Under the pieces are notes generated by a model, which did no database searches, was not told the DNA's origin, and saw nothing but the letters and a program-made list of their open reading frames with translations. Below are positions 54,704-64,000 of a stretch of DNA of 64,000 nt, piece after piece (position 1 is the stretch's first letter; every line of letters begins with the position of its first letter). Position numbers and translations under genes: made by a program. The stretch comes from Incurvaria masculella (Eukaryota > Arthropoda > Insecta > Lepidoptera > Incurvariidae), in the NCBI GenBank assembly GCA_946894095.1, contig OX335653.1, forward strand, positions 11,227,001 through 11,291,000, given 5' to 3'.

Positions 54704-57700
54704 TGTGGGAACCATATATTGCTCCCACATACAAATAGTAGCTATAGCAAACATCTATCAATATATGTAGGTCCATATATGAACATTTTACTTGGTCAAA
54801 AATAGGGAATTACCTCTCGAACAACGAAAGGCCTGTTTTGCTAGCGAGCGTGCTGTTGGTCTGAATGATGTCATGGCTGAAAGGCTACACTGCATTGAGG
54901 AGAGAAGTGGAGTTTGTGGCGAATTATGTACATATTTTAAGATATTATTGATTATAAAATGAATTTTATATCACATTTTATTAATTATTTGGTATACTTG
55001 TTTGTTTTGACTGAGGTGTATTAATATTTCATGAATGATATTATTTTGGTTGATTTTGCATGAATGGTATTGAAATTAGTAATGAAACTATTTAAACACT
55101 ATAAAGGATTACATTTGAGAATAATTGTGAGCACATTGATGCGTGTATTTAGGATTGGAAAGTTATAAAATATATATTTCCTATTTGGATCGCTGTATCG
55201 ATGGTCTTGGCTAATCAGTGTAACCATTTCTTTTATAAACAAATGGACGCGGTAGGGACATGGGTCCTGAGTCGGGAGTGGGGAAAGGAATAAAAACTCA
55301 CGCGCAGACAGTTCAAAGACAGTTCAAGGAGAGTCGAGGGCAGTTCAGGACGGTCGAGGATAGTCGCGCGGTATTTTCGGTCGGCAGTCCAGGACAAGTC
55401 GCGCAGTAGATTTTCAGTCTGCTTTTTTAAGTTCTCGGGAAGAAATTCGTACCTGTAAGGAGCGACACGACGGTTCGTTTTCGACTTACAGAAATTTCGC
55501 GGGGTGTTAACTCGAGGTCACCAAATTCGAATAATTATTAGTGTTTATTTGCTTTGGACGCTTAGAGCTGCCTCGAAGGTGCTTGCTCCACATTTAAATA
55601 TAGAGACAGTGAGATTTTTATTTAATTTGTGATTGTGATTGCAAGAACATTAAATGTAAATTTTGGATTAAGGTTAAAGTGATTTGTGTATAAATCTATT
55701 ATTTCGGGCGCGTAAAATCGAATAGACTATAGACTTTTATTGAACGAGTGAACGGGCAAGCAGAGTTCCAGACCCCAGACCAGACAGCAGATTGAACGCG
55801 AATCGATAAGTTTTTTTGCACAGTAATTACTGAATAATGTATTGCAAAAATCCATTGTGTATCTGTGTAAAATGTTGTATGTCTTTATTTTCAGATCCTT
55901 TATTTTGTTTCAGATAATGTGTTGTTTTCTGCAGGTTTACAAATTTATTTCGGTTTATTAATTCTGCCGTTTTGTTAATTTGCGTTTAGATTGCGTCGCG
56001 CGTAACGTGCGTAAAATAAGTCGATGCGGAGTACGATTAGAGTTTAGAAAAATGTTATTTAAAGAAATAAATGTCAATGGAAATTGTTGGCTTTAGATAG
56101 GAGATAGATTGGAGTGGTTGAATATTTTATTTAAATATGTGGATGTATAGTTTTACTGAATTGAAAGATAGAGTGTGTTTGAGTGGATTCAATGGGATAG
56201 TTTTATTTGATATTTTGTGTGCACTAGTATTTTCAAATAGAATGTTGAGAGAAGTACGAACGATGGGTATGTTTGATTAGGTTTTTCTTTGCTTTGCAAT
56301 AGTTGAAATATCGTAAATGTAAATGTCGATTCACTTTGCCCTTTTTTATTACCGTAGATATAAAACTTGAAGAAGTTTCTATTATTTTGGGTTAAATCAT
56401 TAAATTATTAGACTTTGTTTTAAATTGTAAATTCTTTAATTCGATTTAACCTATATTGCAGATTTCTCTGTGATATTTTATTACAAAATATTCAAGTTCA
56501 ACATCAAATAATTACCTTGATATTTTGATGGTTTCAACGAGTTGCCTAAGTTGAAACTATATAATCTGCTGATGGAAAATATACAATGAACTACATACAA
56601 ATGCACTAAATAAATTGTGGTTCAAGAAATTAAATACATTTTTATTTAATTTCCTTTAAGCTTCAAATCAGTAAATTTCAAATCACGTAGATTTTGAAGG
56701 GGAAAGGCTTTGATGTGTTTCAACCAATATTTTCTGAACATCATATGTTCAATATATTCTCTACTCGTTTTGAGTTGTCTTCGATCACGATATGTGTGAG
56801 ATAATTTTCACAGACGTTTTCCAAACGTTTGATTTATTAACGATTGTATACTTTCTGTATTTATGTTGGTGGATTTATCAACTTTAAATTGATTCTTGAT
56901 ATTGATTATGAGGTCGGCTACAATTCAATTTAACTGGATTGTAGAATACCTGTCTTGATTAAAATAAAATGACATGGATTCTGTGGAGATCTCGATAAAA
57001 TAATAAAACAAATAGAGTTCACCACATTGTTAGTTGACCGTGTTGTTCGATGGCCAATTATGGAGATATGAGTGCCTTTTGTGTTCATGGTTTAACTAGA
57101 TGTGGAAAGTCGTTTATGTAGAAGATCCTTAGCTGAAAAGCGGGTGACTACCACCGTTTGGACCAGATTTCAGTTTGGGACCTGCAAATCTGCATCGATG
57201 GAGGTTTGGCTAATCCTCAAAGCCAGTCGCTTACCCGAAGCGCACCGAGATCAGTACTGCTAGTAAATTGACCATGAAGACATAGGGAAATCGTGGCTTC
57301 ATATTGTTCCCAGAGAACAGCTGAAAACCCCATACAATTTCAATGCGAATTTGAGGTTCGGTCATTGTGTATTTCAGACTATAAAGTTTGAATTGCTTTA
57401 AGACATTACATAAACAGCTTCCTGAACCATTCCATATTAGGGCACTGTGTCATATAATGACCGTGTTCACTGAATCAGCCAAATGTCCGAGGAAATATGC
57501 CAAAACCACACCTATTTCATTGATGGCGAGTACAGGCATTTGGAGGGTTTAGCACGCTGTTGCGTGACGCTGTGACCTGTGTGAGATGGCAGTAAAAATC
57601 CAACCCTCCATAGTTGGTATGCCTTATGTACGACAAAACTTCTACAAATGACTATGTCATTCATGCAATAAAATCCAACCCTCCATAGTTGGTATGCCTT

Positions 57701-58471
57701 ATGTACGACAAAACTTCTACAAATGACTATGTCATTCATGCAATAAATCCAACCCCTTATAGTTGGTATGCCTAATCGTCATTGGAATAACAATTCTCCG
57801 TAAAATATCCGATAACCCAATCGGTTGGATTTCATTATAAACATCTAAATTGACCATGTCATTTAGCAGTAACATCCAACCCGCCACAGTTGGTATGCAA
57901 ATAGATTCAATCAAGTTATATGATCATATCATAAGCCTGACCTCCCCGTCAGCAGATGTAAAGTAGAGATCAATGACTTAGGAGATCTCTTTATTGTTTG
58001 TTAATTTTTGAGCTTGGAAAATTCTTCAAAATTTGCATCAACGAAGAGGAGAAAGCAAGGTAAATATTTTTTTTGCTTGGCCGGCTTTCACTCAGTTGAG
58101 CGGTGGAGAAAATCTTCAATTTTCAAGGGGCTCTACTGTTAGGGCTTAGACCAAAATCGTCTTAATTTTCATCATTTTTTTAATTTCCGCAAGTTTCATG
58201 TTTTCTTAGTTATAGAGTATGAGAAGAATGTATACAATATATTATGGTTGAGTAACATTTTAGTTAAATCCTAAGGTGTACTTTATATGAGGTTTAGTAT
58301 AAATGATTGGATTAAAATTAAATTAATTATTCTAGACGACACGTGCCATTATTTAGTTGAGTTGAGTTTAATGTAGAGATGTATGTAAGGAAAAATAGGT
58401 ATATAAGTTTAGTTAGGTAGAGTAGATAGAGATAGGTTAGGCTAGGTTGGTTGGGGCTGTGGGTGATTACA
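54704..58471 (+). repeat. right LTR (3,768 bp)
   Basis: Nearly identical to the left LTR. Differences noticed: one base fewer in the GCAGGGGTG/GCGGGGTG run, CCCCTC/CCCCTT near 57752, and TTAGCCC/TTAGACC near 58148. This marks a very recent insertion. Confidence 0.92.
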
Positions 58472-58475
58472 GTAT

Positions 58476-58590
58476 CTTCCGCTCAGATAACTTCGAAGCA
58501 TCTCAATTGCATCACTGGACAACCCGTAATAAAATAACTTGGACAAGAGCAGTTTTATGTCCAAACAGTCGAATGCGAATAGACTAGATA
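58476..58590 (-). pseudogene. upstream piece of the interrupted LINE reverse transcriptase
   Basis: On the minus strand the frame reads AFDCLDIKLLLSKLFYYGLS then DAIEMLRSYLSGRY and reaches the GTAT duplication; the next codon lies at 45981, on the other side of the LTR element, in the same frame. It contains the palm-entry Asp (AFDC). The LINE is 5'-truncated at a hairpin (58579-58616). Confidence 0.75.
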
Positions 58591-58616
58591 ATGAAGCGTT
58601 ACATTATCTAGTCTAT
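58579..58616. repeat. perfect 15-bp hairpin at the LINE 5' break
   Basis: ATAGACTAGATAATG (58579-58593), an 8-base loop, then CATTATCTAGTCTAT (58602-58616). The left arm is LINE coding sequence, so the right arm is a copied-back segment at the truncation point, as in 5' inversion or template switching. Confidence 0.8.
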
Positions 58617-58660
58617 AAGTTTTGAGTAGTACTAAATTTGTAAATACCAAGCCATACTCC

Positions 58661-58694
58661 GCTACCACTTATCCGAAATCGGATAAGTGGTAGC
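58661..58694. repeat. perfect 16-bp hairpin
   Basis: GCTACCACTTATCCGA (58661-58676), loop AA, then its exact reverse complement (58679-58694). No gene or T-run is next to it. Confidence 0.9.
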
Positions 58695-58699
58695 AAATG

Positions 58700-60215
58700 C
58701 ATAAATGTCATCATCAGGTGAGGGCCACTCACGACCAGTGTATATATCGTACGTCCTGTGGCAAAACTAGAAGTAAGCCAAACTGAGGGTACAACTAAAA
58801 TGCTTTTAACTGTACGTTCCGTGTTAGAAGCTAAATATGTCAAGTGTGCAGGTGCAAGTAAATGATGCTAATAGGCTAATACAGCCTGTGGGCCAGTTAA
58901 GGTGGTAGGAATTAAATGTTTCTTACCATAGTAATGCTAAATAAATATATAAATAAATATATCCAACATATTTCATTAGGCAAAATGTTCTCACTCGAGC
59001 GACAGGGTCAATTATTCTTTATTTACCTTTTAATATGTATGTGTTTAACTCACCATTTGATATATTAGTGAAGTGTCATGTGTTTGATCTAACATATTCA
59101 TGCACATAAACATCTTGAATTCTACAGAAACGGTCTTTGTTCTTAAATTTACCTATTTTATAACAAAATGCCATATTAACACGATTACACGAAATCACGA
59201 AGATGCCACGGAATCACGCATCATTGTTTTTTTCTGGAAATTAGAATAATTACTTTCCGAATCACGTTTGCGTGTTGGTCGACGCGATACCTCTTTGTTG
59301 TAAAGCTTTTTACAATTTAAAGCTTTTGTAAGATGTAAATAGATTGTTTACTCTGTGACCCATCTGAGTACTCAACAGTTCACATATCGTAAAGCATCAA
59401 AGCAAAAACACATGTTGATACAAATGATATTTTAACCACGGATTTTACCTACGAATGAAAATGATGTGCAACAGATAAAAGGGATTACCCTTTTCCGACC
59501 ACTTTTAACCACAGCAATTAAATACAGCCCGCGAACAAGTGGACGAGACGGAAATGGCACGCTCGTTGCAGGAACCGTGGTTATAATTAGGAAGTCATAT
59601 CGCGTGTCACGCTTACCTCGCACTTACCTGTGTGGGGTGTGAACAACAATAATTGGGTAACAAATTGGTCTCGTTTTTACTGGTTACTATTTTAAGCATG
59701 CGCTGCGGTGTTTTGTAGTAGGAATGAGTAAATGTATGTTATCGTTTACGCAACGAAAGTTGCAACGAGTTCAAAACTGATGGTGGTACGTTGAAACTGA
59801 AATTAAACAGAATTAAGGGAATGTTTTGAGAAATGAATCCATCATCCTGGCTTAATAATGTGTGTCTTATGTTTGTATATATGTAGGTATTATACATTCT
59901 ATATGTTTAATTATATTATATTAGGGTATGATTTGTGACATTGAACATTTGATATATTTTACAAAAACATATTTTTATATGTTTTATTAGATTTTTATGT
60001 TTTCATTCTTAAAGTAGGTATCAAATGTTTTATGCAACAGACTAATTACAAAAAAAAATATTTTGGAATTTTAAAAACGTTAAGTGAAAGTGTAATTAAT
60101 TTAAAAATGTAATTAATTACTGGAAATAAATAAACCCTTCATTATTTGTTACATTTCCAACACATCTACATTACATTTTGAAAAATCTACTAAATGATTT
60201 TTATTTTCACCTGAA
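58700..60215. other. non-coding interval
   Basis: AT-rich, with no exon recognised on either strand. Short frames lack family similarity and repeats are limited to AT runs. Confidence 0.5.
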
Positions 60216-60224
60216 GTAACAAAA

Positions 60225-60520
60225 ACCGGCCAAGTGCGAGTCGGACTCGCACACGAAGGGTTCCGTACCATCGTAAAAAAATGTTTACAAAAAAATCACG
60301 TTTTTATGTATGGCGACCCCCTTTAATTTTAATTATTTCTTAATTTTACTTATTTGTTGTTATAGCGGCAAAATAAATACACACTCTGTGAAAATTCTAT
60401 CTGTTACGGTTACTGAGATACAGCCCTGTGACAGACGGACAGACGGACAGACGGACGGACGTACAGCGGAGGCTTAGTAATAGGGTTCCGTTTTCACCCT
60501 TTGGGTACGGAACCCTAAAA
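60225..60520 (+). repeat. widespread lepidopteran interspersed repeat
   Basis: It begins GGCCAAGTGCGAGTCGGACT and continues with AGGGTTCCGTAC; it ends GGGTACGGAACCCTAAAAA. The AGGGTTCCGTAC and GTACGGAACCCT blocks form inverted ends. A (GACGGACA)n run lies at 60431-60465. I recognise this arrangement as very common in moth and butterfly genomes. Non-coding. Confidence 0.75.
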
Positions 60521-60529
60521 ATGAGTAAG

Positions 60530-61180
60530 TTTTTAATGTCGTGTACACTAAAAATACAGCAATTAAAAGACCAATCATCGAGGTTAGGTAAAAACTTATT
60601 CTATTGGACGTGGTTTAATGCTCTTCGTTGTTGTACTTTTTGAGATTAAGACCTTTTGTGTCGCCCTCACCAACTATATTCCAACTGGATAACAACATGC
60701 TCCCACGTCTATGGATATTTTCATAAACAAGGGGCTGCAGTAATTATTCACTCCGTCACACAACCGGAAAAAAACATTTCTACAAGTTTGTCCACACCAA
60801 TGTGAGGACGGTTCCCAGTCGAGTCCGGTGTAACGACACCCGGGTGGCATCTTTCACGTCCGCACAGGCTCACCGCTCGATCCTTCTCTCTGCCTCCCCT
60901 GCTGCCCAAACCGCCCGCCCTAGATGAGCCTGGTGGCAAATTCTTGCGCTAATTCGTTTACATGCGGAATACACACTCATAACTTCCAACCTATTCTCGT
61001 GCATGTACGGATCGCTTATGGAAATTTATATGTAATTTTTCGTAAGCCCTGGATTCGGACCCAGACATAAGTGTTCATTTCGTCTCACACATTGCAGGTG
61101 GCGCTGTGTTCGATAAATATAATACCAATGTCATAGTTAAGTTGATATATTTTTTCGTACTTCGTGTCGATAATAAAAAC
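60530..61180. other. non-coding interval
   Basis: A GC-richer patch at 60790-60945 has no supported frame. Nothing else is seen. Confidence 0.45.
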
Positions 61181-61184
61181 ATAC

Positions 61185-61660
61185 ATATTCCTTGGAGTAA
61201 GCGACGTGCTTAAGCGCGTGCTTAAGCGACTTGCTTAGGACGAACAATTTTTTTTACTTAAGTCAACCTAGGACTGGCTCTAGAGTCTGATGCCAAATAC
61301 GATTTCGGTGACGATGGCAAAATATTTGAATGTTAAATCTTTGCAGTCAATTTCCGCATTGCAGATGAAGCGTTATATAAATGTATGTATGTACGTATAA
61401 TCTTAAACACTGTGTTAGTAGGCGGCATTCATTACGGGAGGAGGGACTGTAAGAGGATTCCATATTATGGGTATACAGCAGATGGCGAAATTGGTAGACG
61501 CAATACCCACGAATGGTTTTTTTTGGTGGTTCGGGTCCAGCCTTGCATTATATTCGTAAAAACGTTCTTTTTACTGGGCTCTTTTTTTAATTAATGTGTC
61601 CTTGCTTCACGATCGATTATCCATACATACATATCACATACCTTCATGTCATAGTTAATT
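61185..61660 (+). repeat. single diverged copy of the 426-bp tRNA-like repeat
   Basis: The order is as in the array at 13876-15055: TTCCTTGGAGTAAGCG, CTTAAGTCAACCTAGG, CACTGTGTTAGTAGG, TGGCGAAATTGGTAGACGC, GGTTCGGGTCCAGC and CCTTGCTTCACG. GCTTAAGCG repeats near 61208 are local additions. The pol III boxes are kept although the rest has diverged. Confidence 0.8.
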
Positions 61661-61894
61661 CCTATCCGGAAAACACTTCTGGTTCATTAACTTGGAATCC
61701 GTAGAATTGACCTACAGTATTGCTGCCGCCTCCGTTCCCACTCCGTATTACGTTTTTGGAATAAAAATACTACACATTTCTAGACCTTTTGTCTGCCAAG
61801 TAAAAGATAACATGTAAATATAAGAAAAAAAAAAAATAGGATTACTACTTGAAGAAAGGGGTTCTTGAAGAAGGGGTGTTAGGGTGTGATATAT

Positions 61895-61930
61895 TTGTAG
61901 AATCGACCGTGAAGCAAGGACGCTTTAATT
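61895..61930 (-). repeat. inverted fragment of the tRNA-like repeat
   Basis: AATCGACCGTGAAGCAAGGA is the reverse complement of the TCCTTGCTTCACGGTCGATT block that ends the 426-bp repeat. Confidence 0.6.
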
Positions 61931-62179
61931 AAATAATGAAAGCTGTGAAAGGATCTATTGAAAAATGCGACTTAAGTTCTAAGGAGGAAATATTTTACTT
62001 ATGGTCTTTTTCACCATATTATTATTAGCTTAATCATCACATATTAAGGGTCTTTATATGACCAACCACTTTGAATCAATTTTTGATTGACCAACATTGG
62101 ATCAATACCTGTAAAAGATAATCAGCACCTTAGTGATAAAGACCCTTTAAGTGTCGATTAAGATAAATCAACACTTGGT

Positions 62180-62390
62180 GAAAACCAGCCTTAGCTTGGC
62201 TTGCGGACCGTCCAGGTGCTTCTTCACACCATGTTTGAAGGGCCGCAAGTTTAATACCTCGGCAGTGAGTTGGTTCCATTGTTTACCGATCCTACAGATA
62301 AAACAATCTAGAGGATTGGTTAGTTCTTATTTTAAGAATGTGGACTGTGAATTGATGCATTTTCACCATATTCCACGTTGAGCGAAATTA
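62180..62390 (+). repeat. dispersed repeat shared with 16270-16515
   Basis: Same ordered blocks as the protease-intron copy (CACACCATGTTTGAAGG, GGTTCCATTGTTTACCGA, TCTAGAGGAT, GTGGACTGTGAATT). The frame open in the other copy is broken here. Confidence 0.6.
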
Positions 62391-63280
62391 ACCGAACTTT
62401 CTAAATTGCGTAAAAGTCTTAGCATCGTGCGGTTGGTAACACTGTATTCGTCATTATGTCCCGCGTAAACTGCTATTTGCTTCCTTTCCGCGTTATTGTT
62501 TTTTGAATGCAAGATGCCTAAGCGTTCGTGGCGATTTTTACCATGTAAAAAGCACGACAGTCTCAATATAGGTTTCACAAAAGTGCGATTAATAAAAAGT
62601 GAATTTTTGGTCAAGTGTAAATGGTTGAGTTGCAGTATAGGGTCATTTTGTATAAGTTAGGTTTTTGTGTGGATATATGAAGTGTTTAGGTCGTCATTTG
62701 TTGTGTTTGGTAATTTATTGAATCTGGGTCTAATCTTAAAATGTTTTGTGTCGAGTTATGTTTGGAAATAATGCCTAAAAGAAAAACCGCAGCGTTCACA
62801 ACAGACTTCCCATTATAGGTCAGCTAGATTACGCAGAAAAGACGAGACTTCATGTACTATTCAAGTCGACTTGCATGTCAAAGACAGTATATACTAGGAG
62901 GTGGCGACAAAAATGGTAACGATAACGTAAATGGCTGAAACTGGGTTCACAGGATAAAGACCAACCCTCTGAAGCTAAATGTGTTGGTCTGCCTGTGCCA
63001 AGTGGTTGCGTTACCTAGATAAGGCGCCTGAAAATTTAGTTATGGTGACTAAAAATATATATGATAAGGTAAATTGGTGCAAATAACGACGCATAAAAGA
63101 ATCAGTAAATACTTGCTTAGCAATACCAAAACTGAACAAATCTTTGGTGGCATTTCGTAGTTATAGGCGATTTAGGTTACAGATATAACTTTAGGTATAT
63201 TTAAGTATTTAATTAAAAATCGACTGGTTATTGTTGTATAATTAATTGGTATCAATGTTTCTAGACAATCAGTATATTCC
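62391..63280. other. non-coding interval with two ATGCCTAA(A/G) starts
   Basis: Short frames starting MPKRSW (62514) and MPKRKTAAF (62771) are followed by basic residues but stop soon. They may be the 5' relic of a transposon ORF; no domain is visible. Confidence 0.3.
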
Positions 63281-63289
63281 GAGGGGTCA

Positions 63290-63750
63290 CTCACTCAGGG
63301 AATCTGGTGTACAATCGTTTGGGAATCTCAAGAATCTTAGGTGGGAGTCCGAGGAATCTGGTGGGAGTCTGAGGAATCTGGCGGGAGTCCGGAGAATCTC
63401 GGAAATCTTATGTAATCCCGAGTAATCCTAAAGAATCTGAGAATCTTAGGTGGGAGTCCGAGGAATCTGGTGGGAGTCTGAGGAATCTGGTGGGAGTCCG
63501 GAGAATCTCGGAAATCTTATGTAATCCCAAGTAATCCTAAAGAATCTGATAATCCTAAGGAAATCATTGGGAATCCTAAAAAATCATGAAAATCTCGTGT
63601 AATCTTAGGCGGAGTCCGATAAATCTGACGGGAGTCCGAAGAATCCGGAAATCTTATGTAATCCCGAGTAATCCTAAGGAATCTGAGAATCTTTCCAAAT
63701 CTTTGTAATATCAGATAATCTTCGGAAGGTGTCCGATGAATCTGGAAATC
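63290..63750 (+). repeat. nested minisatellite
   Basis: Short units of about 20 bases, GGAATCTGGTGGGAGTC(C/T)G, are grouped in a higher-order repeat of 109 bases (GAATCTTAGGTGGGAGTCCG at 63332 and 63441), with a decayed third unit from about 63598. Each larger unit also contains TCTTATGTAATCCC and GTAATCCTAA(A/G)GAATC. Confidence 0.85.
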
Positions 63751-63784
63751 TTGTTTTGTTACTAAAATTGTTTTAGATACAAAC

Positions 63785-63915
63785 AGCAGTATTAAAAAGT
63801 ATTATAAAGTGGGCGGACTAACTTTACTACGCGTATTAAGGTCGAAGTAAACCGGTTTTTGTATGGATAGTCCGGTGCTAATCTCGTACTAAGTTTTTAC
63901 AGGTTCACTGTGAAT
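63785..63915 (+). repeat. dispersed repeat shared with 8285-8410
   Basis: Same ordered blocks as the copy at 8285 (AAGTGGGCGGACTAAC, AAACCGGTTTTTGTATGG, GTGCTAATCTCGTACTAAGT). Non-coding. Confidence 0.6.
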
Positions 63916-64000
63916 GGATTTCGAAAAAGAAGAGTACCTACCTAATCGCGAAGTTTTCTACGTGAAATATTTGCTAAAGTTTCAAATATAGCCTTTTATA

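Larger units (their letters stand above)
45986..58471 (+). mobile_element. non-coding LTR retrotransposon (LARD-like), 12.5 kb
   Basis: Two direct repeats of 3,769 and 3,768 bp (45986-49754; 54704-58471), each starting TGTGGGAACC and ending GATTACA, flank 4.95 kb without an open frame above 93 codons. GTAT is duplicated at both sides (45982-45985; 58472-58475). A tRNA-His-type primer site follows the left LTR, and a short purine tract AGGAGG precedes the right one. I found about three differences between the LTRs. With no gag or pol it must borrow proteins; this fits large retrotransposon derivatives. Orientation + follows from the primer site. Confidence 0.92.

Noticed and set aside
62514..62660. 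Small gene starting MPKRSW
   Set aside because: Short, ends quickly, no splice partner or domain found.

Overview
This is a eukaryotic window, most likely from a moth or butterfly (Lepidoptera). The base composition is AT-rich, the host gene is split by introns, and most of the DNA is transposon-derived. Several repeats look lepidopteran: the CTAGT-ended Helitron relics, the (GGAT)n-headed repeat at 8.7 kb, and the repeat with GTACGGAACCC ends at 60.2-60.5 kb. No rRNA, CRISPR array, bacterial operon or intact canonical tRNA gene was seen.

Only one host gene can be supported: a secreted chymotrypsin-fold serine protease on the + strand. Five phase-compatible exons (16128-16199, 17200-17354, 18032-18305, 19035-19160, 31347-31511) give a 263-residue protein with His, Asp and Ser of the triad all present. 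A second signal-peptide exon at 13632-13700 could replace the first. The two start exons are separated by a 426-bp-period tandem array of a tRNA-like, pol III-type repeat. The last intron is 12.2 kb. It holds one arm of an inverted duplication, a dead non-LTR retroelement with an RLE-type endonuclease, and an apparently intact four-exon P-element/THAP transposase gene on the opposite strand.

Region by region: 1-5.2 kb is repeat DNA, including arm A of a ~4.1 kb inverted duplication that carries a mariner relic, a helicase relic, a SINE and two foldback elements. 5.5-13.5 kb is non-coding with scattered Helitron and SINE relics. 13.6-31.5 kb is the protease gene with its nested elements. 34.0-40.5 kb is an autonomous Helitron with an uninterrupted 1845-codon Rep-helicase ORF and an array of 23-residue (STPR-like) repeats. 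It is bracketed by 34-bp direct repeats. 40.5-44.3 kb is SINE and Helitron relics. 44.3-58.6 kb is a 5'-truncated LINE whose reverse transcriptase is split by a 12.5 kb LTR element. That element has 3.77 kb LTRs, a GTAT target duplication and a primer site matching tRNA-His, but no coding capacity. 58.6-64 kb is non-coding with further repeats and a nested minisatellite.

The elements record an order of events. The LINE arrived before the LTR element. The inverted-duplication arm, the RLE retroelement and the P element lie side by side in the protease intron. The protease exons and splice sites around them remain intact, so the gene can still be read if the large intron is removed.
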